Assembly (NCBI RefSeq): GCF_001425325.1
Contig: NZ_LMEH01000001.1
Coordinates: forward strand, 134,361 to 198,360
Source of the DNA: Leifsonia sp. Root1293
GTDB lineage: Bacteria; Actinomycetota; Actinomycetes; Actinomycetales; Microbacteriaceae
Reading direction: 5' to 3'
DNA length: 64,000 nucleotides
Each line of letters begins with the position of its first letter. The first letter of the stretch is position 1. The notes under the pieces were generated by a model, which worked only from the letters and a program-made list of their open reading frames with translations, made no database searches and had not been told where the DNA came from. Shown here piece by piece: positions 35,549 to 45,482 of this stretch. Both the position numbers and the translations under genes were made by a program.

Positions 35549-37232
35549 ATCAAGACGGCCCGCGATCGCCGCTGCCCTGATCGCGGTCGCGCTGCTGACG
35601 GGCTGCGCCACCATCCCCGTGTCCGGACCCGTGCAGGAGGGATCGGCGGGCTCCGGCGTCGACGACGCCCTCGAACTCGACCTCATCGCCCGCGGCCCGA
35701 CCAAGGGCGCGTCGAAGGAGGAGATCCTGAGGGGCTTCATCGACGCCGCGGCCACCCCGCAGGACCGCTATGCCGTGGCGCGCGAGTACCTGACCGGTGA
35801 ATTCGACGACTCCTGGGACCCGGATGCCGGAACCACGATCGACGAGGGCGACGACAGGGAGTTCTCCGAACCGAGCGACCTGACCATGTCGGTGTCGGTG
35901 ATGCCGCAGGCGGCCGTCGACCAGCACGGCGACTACACGGAGGACGTCCCGTCGGCGCCGATCGCGCTGCCGTACGAGTTCAAGCAGGTGCGCGGGGAAT
36001 GGCGCATCAGCAAGGCTCCGCAGGGCACCCTGATCGACCGGACCACGTTCCCGCAGGTCTTCAACTCCTATCCGCTGTACTTCTGGGACCCGTCCTATGT
36101 CGACATGGTTCCCGACCTGCGCTGGTTCCCCCGCCGACTCTCCACCCCCACCCAGATCGTGCGCGAGCTGCTCGCTGGCCCGAGTGAGTGGCTCGTGGGC
36201 GCCGTGGTGTCTGCCTTCCCCGAGGGTGCCACGCTCACGGCCGACACCGTCACGGTGCTCGCGCGCGACGCCCAGGTGCCGCTCAACAGCGATGCGCTGC
36301 GCGCGGACCAGGCGACCCTGCAACGCATGCAGGCGCAGCTGAAGGAGAGCCTCTCGGGAGTCCCCACCATCTCCAGCGTGACCATCCTGAACAACGGGAT
36401 CGCGCAGGACATCCCCAAGGTGGCGCCGTACGTGATCCCCCGCGTCGACTCCCGCGCGCTCATCCTCCGCGACGGCGTCTTCGGCTACCTCCCGGCATCC
36501 GACGACACCCTCGTTCCCATCGAGGGCCTCTCCGAGACCATCGCATCGATGTCGCCGACGGCGGTGACTGTCGGGGACAGCAGGTCGGCCGCGGTTCTCG
36601 CGGACGGCGTCGTGTACAGCGTGCGCAAGGGCGACGAGCCGGTGTTCCTGGATGATCGTCCCGACCTCATCGCCCCCTCCATCGACACGGCCGGCTATGT
36701 CTGGACCGTTCCCGGGGACGATCCCGGCGCCATCCGCGCCTACGGCCTCGACGGGACGATGAACGAGGTCGCCACGAGTTGGCCGGACTCCACGGGCATC
36801 GTCGCCCTGAGGCTCTCGCGCGACGGAACCCGTCTCGTCGCCGAGCTCGTGAGCGAGGGACGCAGCCGTTTCGTCGCGGCCGCCATCATCCGCGACAACG
36901 GCGCACGGAAGTCCGCACCGGTGAAGCTCGGCGACTGGATCCCGTTGCCGTCGGCCGAGGGGCTGCCGCTCGACGCCTCGTGGGTCGACGATCTCACCGT
37001 GGCATCCCTCGGGAAGGCGTCGGACGGGACACCGACGATCGTCACGCAGCAGATCGGCGGCCCGAGCTCGAGGATGGATGGCACCGACACCGCCGTCAAG
37101 GTGTCGGGTGGGAACACCGTGCGCGACCTGCGGCTCCTGCTGGCCGACGGCACCCTCGAGCAGCGGCAGGGCATCGGCTGGCAACCCCGCATCACCGGGG
37201 TGCAGGTTCTGGCGACCCAGCAGAGATCCTGA
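35541..37232 (+). CDS. lpqB: Lipoprotein LpqB
   Basis: 563 residues. Lipoprotein signal with lipobox LLTGC, Cys 22. A GerMN-like domain in the first half (TQIVRELLAGPSEWLVGAVVSAFPEGATL, ITSVTILNNGIAQ-like strands) is followed by a beta-propeller-like C-terminal half (VTVGDSRSAAVLADGVVYSV, GIVALRLSRDGTRL). In mycobacteria and relatives LpqB interacts with the extracellular part of MtrB and modulates MtrA output. Coupled to mtrB. A perfect 24-bp palindrome lies nine bases past the stop. Confidence 0.95.
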   Translation: MRRSRRPAIAAALIAVALLTGCATIPVSGPVQEGSAGSGVDDALELDLIARGPTKGASKEEILRGFIDAAATPQDRYAVAREYLTGEFDDSWDPDAGTTIDEGDDREFSEPSDLTMSVSVMPQAAVDQHGDYTEDVPSAPIALPYEFKQVRGEWRISKAPQGTLIDRTTFPQVFNSYPLYFWDPSYVDMVPDLRWFPRRLSTPTQIVRELLAGPSEWLVGAVVSAFPEGATLTADTVTVLARDAQVPLNSDALRADQATLQRMQAQLKESLSGVPTISSVTILNNGIAQDIPKVAPYVIPRVDSRALILRDGVFGYLPASDDTLVPIEGLSETIASMSPTAVTVGDSRSAAVLADGVVYSVRKGDEPVFLDDRPDLIAPSIDTAGYVWTVPGDDPGAIRAYGLDGTMNEVATSWPDSTGIVALRLSRDGTRLVAELVSEGRSRFVAAAIIRDNGARKSAPVKLGDWIPLPSAEGLPLDASWVDDLTVASLGKASDGTPTIVTQQIGGPSSRMDGTDTAVKVSGGNTVRDLRLLLADGTLEQRQGIGWQPRITGVQVLATQQRS

Positions 37233-37240
37233 GCGGGCTC

Positions 37241-37264
37241 CTCCCGCCGGACGTCCGGCGGGAG
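37241..37264 (+). terminator. Perfect 24-bp palindrome after lpqB
   Basis: The arm CTCCCGCCGGAC (37241-37252) is followed immediately by its exact complement to 37264, so a GC-rich stem forms with only a forced small loop. It is the likely end of the mtrAB-lpqB message, though comF begins only 62 bp later. Confidence 0.6.
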
Positions 37265-37325
37265 CGGTCCTCCCGGGTTCAGCGTGGAGGGACACCTCGC
37301 GCGCTGATCCAGCGAGAGTGGCTCC

Positions 37326-38045
37326 ATGACCTCCAGGCTGCCGCTTCGTGTCGTGACCGAGTCCCTGCGCGACGCTCTCGCCCTCGTGCTGCCCGTCGAG
37401 TGCTGCGGATGCGGCGAGCCGGGCCGAGTGCTCTGCGCTGCCTGCAGCGCCCTCCTCGTTCCCGACGTGCACAGGGCCGACCGTGACGGACTGATCGTGC
37501 ACTGCGCCCTCGACTACGACGGCGTCGCGCGAAGAGTGATCGGAGCGTTCAAGGACGGCGGGCGGCCGACCCTCGCCGGAGCTCTCGGTTCCGCCCTGCG
37601 TGAGGCCGTGCTGGCCGCCGTCGTGGAGGCCGATCCCGACGTGACGTCGGCACGGGTGCACCAGGACGCCCGTGGCATCGAGATCGTCGCCGTGCCATCG
37701 TCGCGCGCTGCGTACCGTCGACGGGGCTTCAGCCCCATCGGCGTCACGCTCGCCTCGGCAGGGTTGCGGTCCGGTCGGCTGCTGCGCGTGGTGGGCGTGC
37801 ACGCCGACCAGGCCGGTCTCGGTCGCGAGGCGCGCGGCGCCAATGTCGCGGGCGGGCTGGCCGCGCGCCGGGGCGCGTTCGGGAGACCGCATCCGCTGGC
37901 CGGACGGCGGTTCATCGTCGTCGACGACATCCTCACCACGGGGTCGACGATGCGGGAGGCCGTGCGCGCCGTCGAGGCCGCCGGCGGCACGGTGATCGGG
38001 TGCGCCGCCCTTGCCGAGACCCGTCTGCGCAGCCGTCGAGGGTAG
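37326..38045 (+). CDS. ComF-family phosphoribosyltransferase-like protein
   Basis: 239 residues. N-terminal four-cysteine zinc motif (ECCGCGEPGRVLCAAC near 24-39) and a C-terminal phosphoribosyltransferase fold with the PRPP loop IVVDDILTTGSTMREA near 198-213, as in ComFC. In competent bacteria ComF works in DNA uptake; many non-competent actinobacteria carry it at this place between lpqB and hpf, so its role here is open. SRAAYRRRGFSPI near 123-135 is the conserved basic patch. Confidence 0.9.
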   Translation: MTSRLPLRVVTESLRDALALVLPVECCGCGEPGRVLCAACSALLVPDVHRADRDGLIVHCALDYDGVARRVIGAFKDGGRPTLAGALGSALREAVLAAVVEADPDVTSARVHQDARGIEIVAVPSSRAAYRRRGFSPIGVTLASAGLRSGRLLRVVGVHADQAGLGREARGANVAGGLAARRGAFGRPHPLAGRRFIVVDDILTTGSTMREAVRAVEAAGGTVIGCAALAETRLRSRRG

Positions 38046-38070
38046 TCCCCGTACCTGTGTGAAACAACTG

Positions 38071-38099
38071 GTGACATCTCCTTCAAGGCGGGATACCGT
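38071..38099 (+). promoter_or_regulatory. Possible hpf promoter
   Basis: -35 GTGACA (38071-38076, five of six against TTGACA), 17-base spacer, -10 TACCGT (38094-38099). It gives a leader of about 60 bases ending in the strong GGGGAGG ribosome site of hpf. Confidence 0.45.
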
Positions 38100-38168
38100 G
38101 GGCCTAAAGGCGTGAACGATTCGCCCTCGCACCAGCCGGGTGACACGCCGGACAACGGGGAGGTCGAC

Positions 38169-38840
38169 ATGGAGCTGAACATCGTCGGACGAAACGCGGG
38201 TATCACGGATCGATTCCGGGAATACGCCACGGAGAAGGCCGACAAGGTCGCCCACCTGGCAGACAGGGCCGTCGCGCTCGAGGTGAAGGTCTGCCGTCAT
38301 CACGAGACGAACGGAACGAGTGGGAACGACCGCGTCGAATTGACGCTCATCGGCAAGGGACCCGTCGTTCGGGCCGAGGCCGACGGATCAGACAAGTACG
38401 CGGCATTCGACGTCGCCTACGGACGACTGCTCGAGCGAGTGCGCCGGGCGAAGGATCGTCGCAAGATCCACCGGGGCCAGCACCGCCCCACGTCGCTGCG
38501 CGAGGCGACAGACGGCGGCTTCGAGGCCATCCACATCGCGCCAGCCTCATCCGAGGTGCTCGAGCGCGTGCGCACGGGATCGATCCCCGTCGTCGACGGC
38601 GCCGAACCAGCCGGGGAACCCGAGAGCGAGTACGACTACAGCCCCGTGGTGATCCGCCGAAAGCTGTTCGCCTCGGTGCCGATGTCGATCGACGACGCCC
38701 TGTACAACATGGAGCTCGTCGGGCACGACTTCTACCTCTTCTTCGACACCGAGACCAACCGTCCGAGTGTCGTCTACCGCCGCAAGGGTTGGGACTACGG
38801 CGTGATCGGGCTCGACGAGAACGTCGAAGCGGCGAGCTGA
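38169..38840 (+). CDS. hpf: Ribosome hibernation-promoting factor, long form
   Basis: 223 residues from ATG 38169, fixed by GGGGAGG five bases upstream and the family start MELNIVGRN; the open frame back to GTG 38112 is judged leader. An N-terminal S30AE ribosome-binding domain (1-105, with the basic LERVRRAKDRRKIH end), a variable linker, and the C-terminal dimerisation domain (IRRKLFASVPMSIDDALYNMELVGHDFYLFFD split over 180-215). Long HPF makes inactive 100S ribosome dimers in stationary phase. It stands alone between comF and secA. Confidence 0.93.
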   Translation: MELNIVGRNAGITDRFREYATEKADKVAHLADRAVALEVKVCRHHETNGTSGNDRVELTLIGKGPVVRAEADGSDKYAAFDVAYGRLLERVRRAKDRRKIHRGQHRPTSLREATDGGFEAIHIAPASSEVLERVRTGSIPVVDGAEPAGEPESEYDYSPVVIRRKLFASVPMSIDDALYNMELVGHDFYLFFDTETNRPSVVYRRKGWDYGVIGLDENVEAAS

Positions 38841-38880
38841 GACGCAGCGCGCCTCGGCATCCGTTCGGGGGTCGTGGGTC

Positions 38881-38976
38881 AGGCGAATCTCAGTTCGCCT
38901 CCGTCTACCATTGGTAGGGTTGCCCGTTGGGTGATGACCCGCGCATCCGAGCGGATGCGAGGCGTGCGTGCACGCC
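38881..38976 (+). promoter_or_regulatory. secA leader region with four successive hairpins
   Basis: AGGCGAA/TTCGCCT (38881-38900), CTACCA/TGGTAG (38905-38917), CGCATCCG/CGGATGCG (38942-38959, AG between arms) and GGCGTGC/GCACGCC (38961-38976, GT between arms). They fill the space between hpf and secA. The first could end hpf transcription and the last two lie close to the secA start; no known riboswitch or SecM-like peptide was recognised. Confidence 0.45.
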
Positions 38977-39000
38977 GTACTGACTATCTGGAGTGCATTC

Positions 39001-41802
<2,802 letters not shown>

Positions 41803-41821
41803 GCTCCCGCTCTTCTCGAGA

Positions 41822-41869
41822 ACGAGTGCCGCCCCGCATCCGCTGCAGCGGATGCGGGGCGGCATTCGT
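41822..41869. terminator. 48-bp near-perfect palindrome, bidirectional terminator of secA and the Rv3235-like gene
   Basis: Bases 41827-41864 are a perfect palindrome with 19-bp arms meeting at 41845/41846 and no loop. With one G-U pair the arms extend to 41822 and 41869, 24 bp each. It lies between convergent genes, and the overlap with the end of the minus gene region is minimal. Its length and lack of loop are extreme even for this genome. Confidence 0.75.
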
Positions 41870-41873
41870 GCGT

Positions 41874-42359
41874 CTACAGCACGTTGATGCTGCTGGCCCG
41901 CCAGCGGTTATCGAGGCCCTCGAGCCTGATGGCGACAGCTCGGGTGCGCGACCGGCTGTGCACCATGACGACGGCCTCGACGACGCCGTCGCGTGGTTCG
42001 GTCACGATGATGCTGCCGATCGAGATCGTCGGACGCTGCGCCTGCTGCTTCTTGACCGCACGGGCCCTCGAGGCGAGCACGACGCGCTTCAGGAGATGCC
42101 GGTAGACGTCGTCGGTGACCCACCGGCTGAGCTGGTCGAGCTCCCGAGCGCCCGCGAGCACCTCCATCACGCAGCGGGTGAGGTTCGAGAGGAGGGGCTG
42201 AGGGTCGGGCAACGACCTGCGCGGGGTCGGCTGAGCCCCGAAGAAGTCATCGTCGAGATAACGACCGAGTGCGGTCGCTCCGATGAGAGGCGCCGGTGAC
42301 GAAGACGGCACTGCTGCGTTCTCGTCCGGCGTCGGGGGACGTGCTGGATCTGGGCTCAT
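41874..42359 (-). CDS. Rv3235-family protein
   Basis: 161 residues. After a 50-residue Pro/Ser-rich start, the conserved part (SNLTRCVMEVLAGARELDQLSRWVTDDVYRHLLKRVV, here in pieces from about 58, then VRTRAVAIRLEGLDNRWRAS at the end) matches the small Rv3235-like family found downstream of secA in actinobacteria. Helical N-terminal and beta C-terminal halves; no catalytic residues are known. Function unknown. Divergent from the hypothetical gene at 42514, with a DnaA-box-like element in between. Confidence 0.78.
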   Translation of the reverse strand: MSPDPARPPTPDENAAVPSSSPAPLIGATALGRYLDDDFFGAQPTPRRSLPDPQPLLSNLTRCVMEVLAGARELDQLSRWVTDDVYRHLLKRVVLASRARAVKKQQAQRPTISIGSIIVTEPRDGVVEAVVMVHSRSRTRAVAIRLEGLDNRWRASSINVL

Positions 42360-42393
42360 GGCGCCGCTTCCAGGATTCGGGACCGGGTGGGCT

Positions 42394-42411
42394 CACCCCC
42401 GTCCGGGGGTG
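42394..42411. repeat. Hairpin in the divergent 42360-42513 region
   Basis: CACCCCCG (42394-42401) and CGGGGGTG (42404-42411) are perfect complements with TC between. It is in the leader of the minus gene or upstream of both promoters. Confidence 0.45.
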
Positions 42412-42441
42412 CCTGGGGAGACTCAATCATGATGAAGCCTC

Positions 42442-42497
42442 AGTTGTCCAGTCTCACCTCGTCGCTGTGGACAACTCCCGTGCCGCCCCGGGGGACT
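42442..42497. promoter_or_regulatory. DnaA-box-like dyad and conserved element, copy A
   Basis: AGTTGTCCA (42442-42450) and TGGACAACT (42468-42476) form a 9-bp dyad. TGTGGACAA (42466-42474) is the reverse complement of TTGTCCACA, the actinobacterial DnaA-box form. From 42466 to 42497 the sequence TGTGGACAACTCCCG, eight bases, CGGGGGACT recurs almost exactly 1 kb away as copy B. It ends 16 bases before the gene at 42514. Confidence 0.55.
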
Positions 42498-42513
42498 GGC
42501 TAACGTTCCGCAC

Positions 42514-43116
42514 ATGCGCTTCGACGACCTGTTCGACGACCTCGAGGGCCAGCTCGAACAGGAGTTGCACGCCGAGGAGGCCGACCTGCGCATCGAGGAG
42601 GAGCGCCTGCGGCTCGGCAGGCTCGGACTGCGCGACAGGCTGATGGCGCTGGCCCGGGAGCGGCCGACGGGCGCGGTCACCGCGCTGCGGCTCGAACTCG
42701 TCGGGGGAACCGTCATCGTGGTGCGTCCGAGGACGTTCGGGAAGGACTGGCTGGCCGGCGATCTCATCGACGGCTCGCCGTGGCATCCGCAGGGCATAGT
42801 CCCGCTCGCCGCCATCGCCGCCCTGGTGCTCGACAGGGCGCAGGTCGACCCCAGCCTCGAACCGTCTGGCGCGACGCGGGATCGCCTGATCGATCGCATC
42901 GGCCTCCCGTTCGTCCTGCGCGATCTCGGGCGGCGTCGCAGCTCCGTCGAACTGGTCACGGCGACGGGCTCACTGCATGGAACCATCGACGGGGTGGGCC
43001 GCGACCACCTCGACCTCGCCGTGCACGAGGCGGGCACTCCGCGCCGCGATCGGGCCGTGCGTCAGTACAGGGTCGTCCCGTTCGCCCACGTGCGTCTCGT
43101 GCGCCTCGTCGGCTGA
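42514..43116 (+). CDS. Conserved hypothetical protein, 200 residues
   Basis: Not recognised. The first 45 residues are a charged helix (LFDDLEGQLEQELHAEEADLRIEEERLRL), likely a coiled coil; the rest has alternating strands with LVGGTVIVVRPRTFGKDWLAGDL and a C-terminal VVPFAHVRLVRLVG. No transmembrane segment, signal or catalytic motif. Starts at ATG 42514 with no clear ribosome site, just after the repeated TGTGGAYAACTCCCG element. Convergent with the HTH gene, seven bases apart. Confidence 0.65.
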   Translation: MRFDDLFDDLEGQLEQELHAEEADLRIEEERLRLGRLGLRDRLMALARERPTGAVTALRLELVGGTVIVVRPRTFGKDWLAGDLIDGSPWHPQGIVPLAAIAALVLDRAQVDPSLEPSGATRDRLIDRIGLPFVLRDLGRRRSSVELVTATGSLHGTIDGVGRDHLDLAVHEAGTPRRDRAVRQYRVVPFAHVRLVRLVG

Positions 43117-43123
43117 ATCGCGC

Positions 43124-43420
43124 TCACTCGGCCTCGGGTTCCGGCTTCTGCCGCAGGATGCGCCCCTCGGAGAGCTCGGGGATGTCGGCGTAGGCCGATT
43201 CCTGCCACAGCGACATGCGCCGCGCCTCCTCGTACTGGCCTTCGATGAAGGCCTCGAGCACGACCCTCTCCACGCGCCAGGCGCTGCCGACCCTGATGGC
43301 GGGCAGCTCGCCGGTGCGCACGAGCTCCGCGGCCTCGGCGACCGTGATCGCGAGGATCTCGGCGGTGTCGGCGAGCGAGAGGAATCGCGCGACGTCGCCA
43401 TCGGGAGGTACGGGGGGCAT
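43124..43420 (-). CDS. Small HTH (excisionase/MerR-like) DNA-binding protein
   Basis: 98 residues from ATG 43420. FLSLADTAEILAITVAEAAELVRTGELPAIRVG followed by WRVERVVLEAFIEGQYEEAR is the helix-turn-helix plus wing of the excisionase/BldC-like class, here split over residues 13-60. The acidic C-terminal tail (YADIPELSEGRILRQKPEPEAE) is unlike excisionase. No integrase is nearby, so a chromosomal regulator is more likely than a recombination factor. It lies between the two genes that carry the repeated upstream element, and could be a candidate for their control. Confidence 0.72.
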   Translation of the reverse strand: MPPVPPDGDVARFLSLADTAEILAITVAEAAELVRTGELPAIRVGSAWRVERVVLEAFIEGQYEEARRMSLWQESAYADIPELSEGRILRQKPEPEAE

Positions 43421-43468
43421 CTGACCATTATCGTCGCCGTCGTCCCGTCGACAGCCCGCGGGACGCCT

Positions 43469-43501
43469 TGTGGATAACTCCCGCCCGCGACTCGGGGGAC
43501 T
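43469..43501. promoter_or_regulatory. DnaA-box-like conserved element, copy B
   Basis: TGTGGATAACTCCCG (43469-43483), nine bases, CGGGGGACT (43493-43501). TGTGGATAA is the exact complement of the consensus DnaA box TTATCCACA. It matches copy A at 42466-42497 with one substitution in the first 15 bases, an identical CGGGGGACT block and a one-base spacing change. It lies 50 bases before the SAF-domain gene and 49 bases upstream of the divergent HTH start. Confidence 0.55.
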
Positions 43502-43551
43502 CGGCATGATCGGGGACGGGCTCCGACGTCGGAGATCCGGGGAGGGTGCTC

Positions 43552-44175
43552 ATGGGGGTCGCAGCCACGCGGGCCGGCTCCCGCTCGTTCTGGATCGACC
43601 CTCGATTCATCGTCGGGCTCGTCCTGGTGCTGGGTTCCGTGATCGGCGTGTACGCCGTCATTGCAGCCGCCGACCGCACGACCGAGGTCTACGTGGCCCG
43701 CGATGCGCTCGTCGTCGGCCAGGCCGTCGACGCCGACGACCTCGTCATCACCAGCGTGCGCCTCGGGGACGGCGCCGACGTCTACCTGGCCGCGACCGCC
43801 CCACCGGCCGACGGTCTCGTCATGACCCGCTCGGTGCTCGCCGGCGAGATGATCCCGGCGTCCGCCGTGTCGACGACGACGCAGGCCGGGCTCACCAGCG
43901 TGGTGGTGACAGTGAGCGGGCGCCTGCCCGAGAGCGTTGCGACTGGCTCCGTCGTCGACCTCTGGGCGGCGCGGGCCTCGAAGGCTGACGGGTTCGATCC
44001 GCCGGTCGTCCTGGTTCCCGGCGCGACCGTGGCCGCGGTGCGCGAGGCCGACGGCTTCCTCGCCGACGGCGACGGCCGGGCCGTCGAACTGCTCGTGCCC
44101 CGCGATGACATCGCCCTCGTGCTCGAGGCCATCGCCGACGACGACGCCCTCTCCGTCGTGCCCGGGGACGGCTGA
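43552..44175 (+). CDS. SAF-domain (CpaB-like) membrane-anchored protein
   Basis: 207 residues from ATG 43552, which has GGGGAGG six bases upstream; a GTG two codons earlier overlaps that site. One transmembrane segment (FIVGLVLVLGSVIGVYAVIAAA, about 17-38) is followed by a SAF domain (VYVARDALVVGQAVDADDL, then VLAGEMIPASAV), as in CpaB/RcpC of Flp-pilus systems. The following gene is CpaE-like, but no pilin, TadA, TadB or TadC gene is in the cluster. It is probably a relic or a redirected Tad module. Function unknown. Confidence 0.75.
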   Translation: MGVAATRAGSRSFWIDPRFIVGLVLVLGSVIGVYAVIAAADRTTEVYVARDALVVGQAVDADDLVITSVRLGDGADVYLAATAPPADGLVMTRSVLAGEMIPASAVSTTTQAGLTSVVVTVSGRLPESVATGSVVDLWAARASKADGFDPPVVLVPGATVAAVREADGFLADGDGRAVELLVPRDDIALVLEAIADDDALSVVPGDG

Positions 44176-44177
44176 GC

Positions 44178-45458
44178 ATGGCCGCGATCGTCCTGATGCT
44201 CGATCGGGCCGTCGAGGACGCCCTGCTCGCGGACGTGATCGAGCACGGCCACTCGGTCGTGGCCAGGGCGGCGTCAGCCCGGGAACTCCTGCCCATCCTC
44301 GACGGCCTGCAGTTCGACGTCCTCGTCGCGTCGGCGGCAGGCATCACCAGCGAGCTCCTCGCCGTCTGCGATCGCCGGGGAGTGCGGGTGATCGCCATCG
44401 CGGCGAACGACGGCGCACGCCGCCATGCCGCAGATGTCGGTCTCCTCGAGGTGCTCGACGCCGACGCCGGCTGGGACGACGTCGAGAACATGCTGGGTCA
44501 CAGGGGGCCGCCGCCGGTCGGCCTGCCGGAACCGCTCGTCGACAGGGGCGTGTCGGGCGTGATCGCCGTCTGGGGACCCACCGGCGCCCCGGGTCGCACC
44601 ACACTGGCCGTCAACGTGGCTGCCGAGATCGCGGCACGCGGGTACTCGGTGCTGCTCGCCGACATCGACCCGTACGGCGGTACGGTCGCGCCGATGCTCG
44701 GACTGCTCGACGAGGCCCCCGGGTTCGCCGCCGCCTGCCGTCTCGCGGGCGCCGACAGCCTCACCCGGGCGGAACTGGATCGCATCGCCCAGCGCTACGG
44801 CAACCGGGACAGCTCCTTCCGGGTACTGACCGGCATCAGTCGTGCCACGCGCTGGCCGGAACTCGGAGGAAGCCGCGTGACGGCGGTGCTCGACGCCTGC
44901 AGGCGCTGGGTGGACGTCGTGGTGATCGACACCGGGTTCAGCCTCGAGTCCGACGAGGAGATCTCGAGCGACCTGTTCGCCCCGCGGCGGAACGGCGCCA
45001 CCATCGCCGCCCTGCGCGCGGCCGACCACGTCATCGCCGTCGGAGGTGCCGACCCGATCGCGCTTCCGAGGTTCCTGCGCGGCTACGCCGACCTGACCGA
45101 GGCCATCGAGCCGATCAGGGTCAGCGTCGTGATGAACAGGCTGCGCGCCAGCGCCTCGGGCGTGGGGGCTGCCGGCCACGTGCTCTCGACCCTGCGCCGC
45201 TTCGGGGGCATCGAGGGGGCCGATATCGTGCCAGACGACCGACGCGGCGTCGACGCGGCCGTGCTGGCCGGCGCCACGCTCAGGGAGGTGTCACGGCGGT
45301 CGCCTGCGAGGCTCGCCATCGAGCGGTTCGTCGAGGACCGGGTACTGCCGACGCCGGATGCGGCACCCCGACGCACCCGGTGGCGGACGCGCTCGGCATC
45401 CGCTGCAACATCCGCTGCTCCCTCGATCGCGGGATCCGGTCCGGCGTCCGGACGCTGA
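44178..45458 (+). CDS. CpaE-like (MinD/ParA superfamily) protein with altered P-loop
   Basis: 426 residues. An N-terminal receiver-like half (about 1-110, degenerate) and a C-terminal SIMIBI ATPase-like domain: WGPTGAPGRTTLAVN near 132-146 in place of the deviant Walker A KGGxGKT, LLADIDPYGGTVAPMLGL near 161-178, and VVVIDTGFS near 252. The signature lysine of MinD-type P-loops and the GKT lysine are replaced (GAPGRTT), so ATP hydrolysis is doubtful. Tad systems use CpaE to place the pilus; here it may be a scaffold. Starts three bases after the SAF gene. Confidence 0.78.
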   Translation: MAAIVLMLDRAVEDALLADVIEHGHSVVARAASARELLPILDGLQFDVLVASAAGITSELLAVCDRRGVRVIAIAANDGARRHAADVGLLEVLDADAGWDDVENMLGHRGPPPVGLPEPLVDRGVSGVIAVWGPTGAPGRTTLAVNVAAEIAARGYSVLLADIDPYGGTVAPMLGLLDEAPGFAAACRLAGADSLTRAELDRIAQRYGNRDSSFRVLTGISRATRWPELGGSRVTAVLDACRRWVDVVVIDTGFSLESDEEISSDLFAPRRNGATIAALRAADHVIAVGGADPIALPRFLRGYADLTEAIEPIRVSVVMNRLRASASGVGAAGHVLSTLRRFGGIEGADIVPDDRRGVDAAVLAGATLREVSRRSPARLAIERFVEDRVLPTPDAAPRRTRWRTRSASAATSAAPSIAGSGPASGR

Positions 45459-45482
45459 GTCATCCCCGCTACGCTGGGAATC

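Noticed and set aside
35550-38303. A 917-codon minus-strand open frame
   Set aside because: It runs exactly antisense to lpqB, comF and hpf and is low in recognisable structure; GC-rich third positions keep the mirror frame open.
42442-42497. Chromosomal replication origin from DnaA-box-like sequences
   Set aside because: Only one good box and one partial box here, no AT-rich unwinding region, and no dnaA, dnaN or rpmH nearby.
43124-43420. Excisionase of an integrated element
   Set aside because: The HTH is excisionase-like, but there is no integrase, att-like repeat or phage gene nearby, and neighbours are conserved chromosomal genes.
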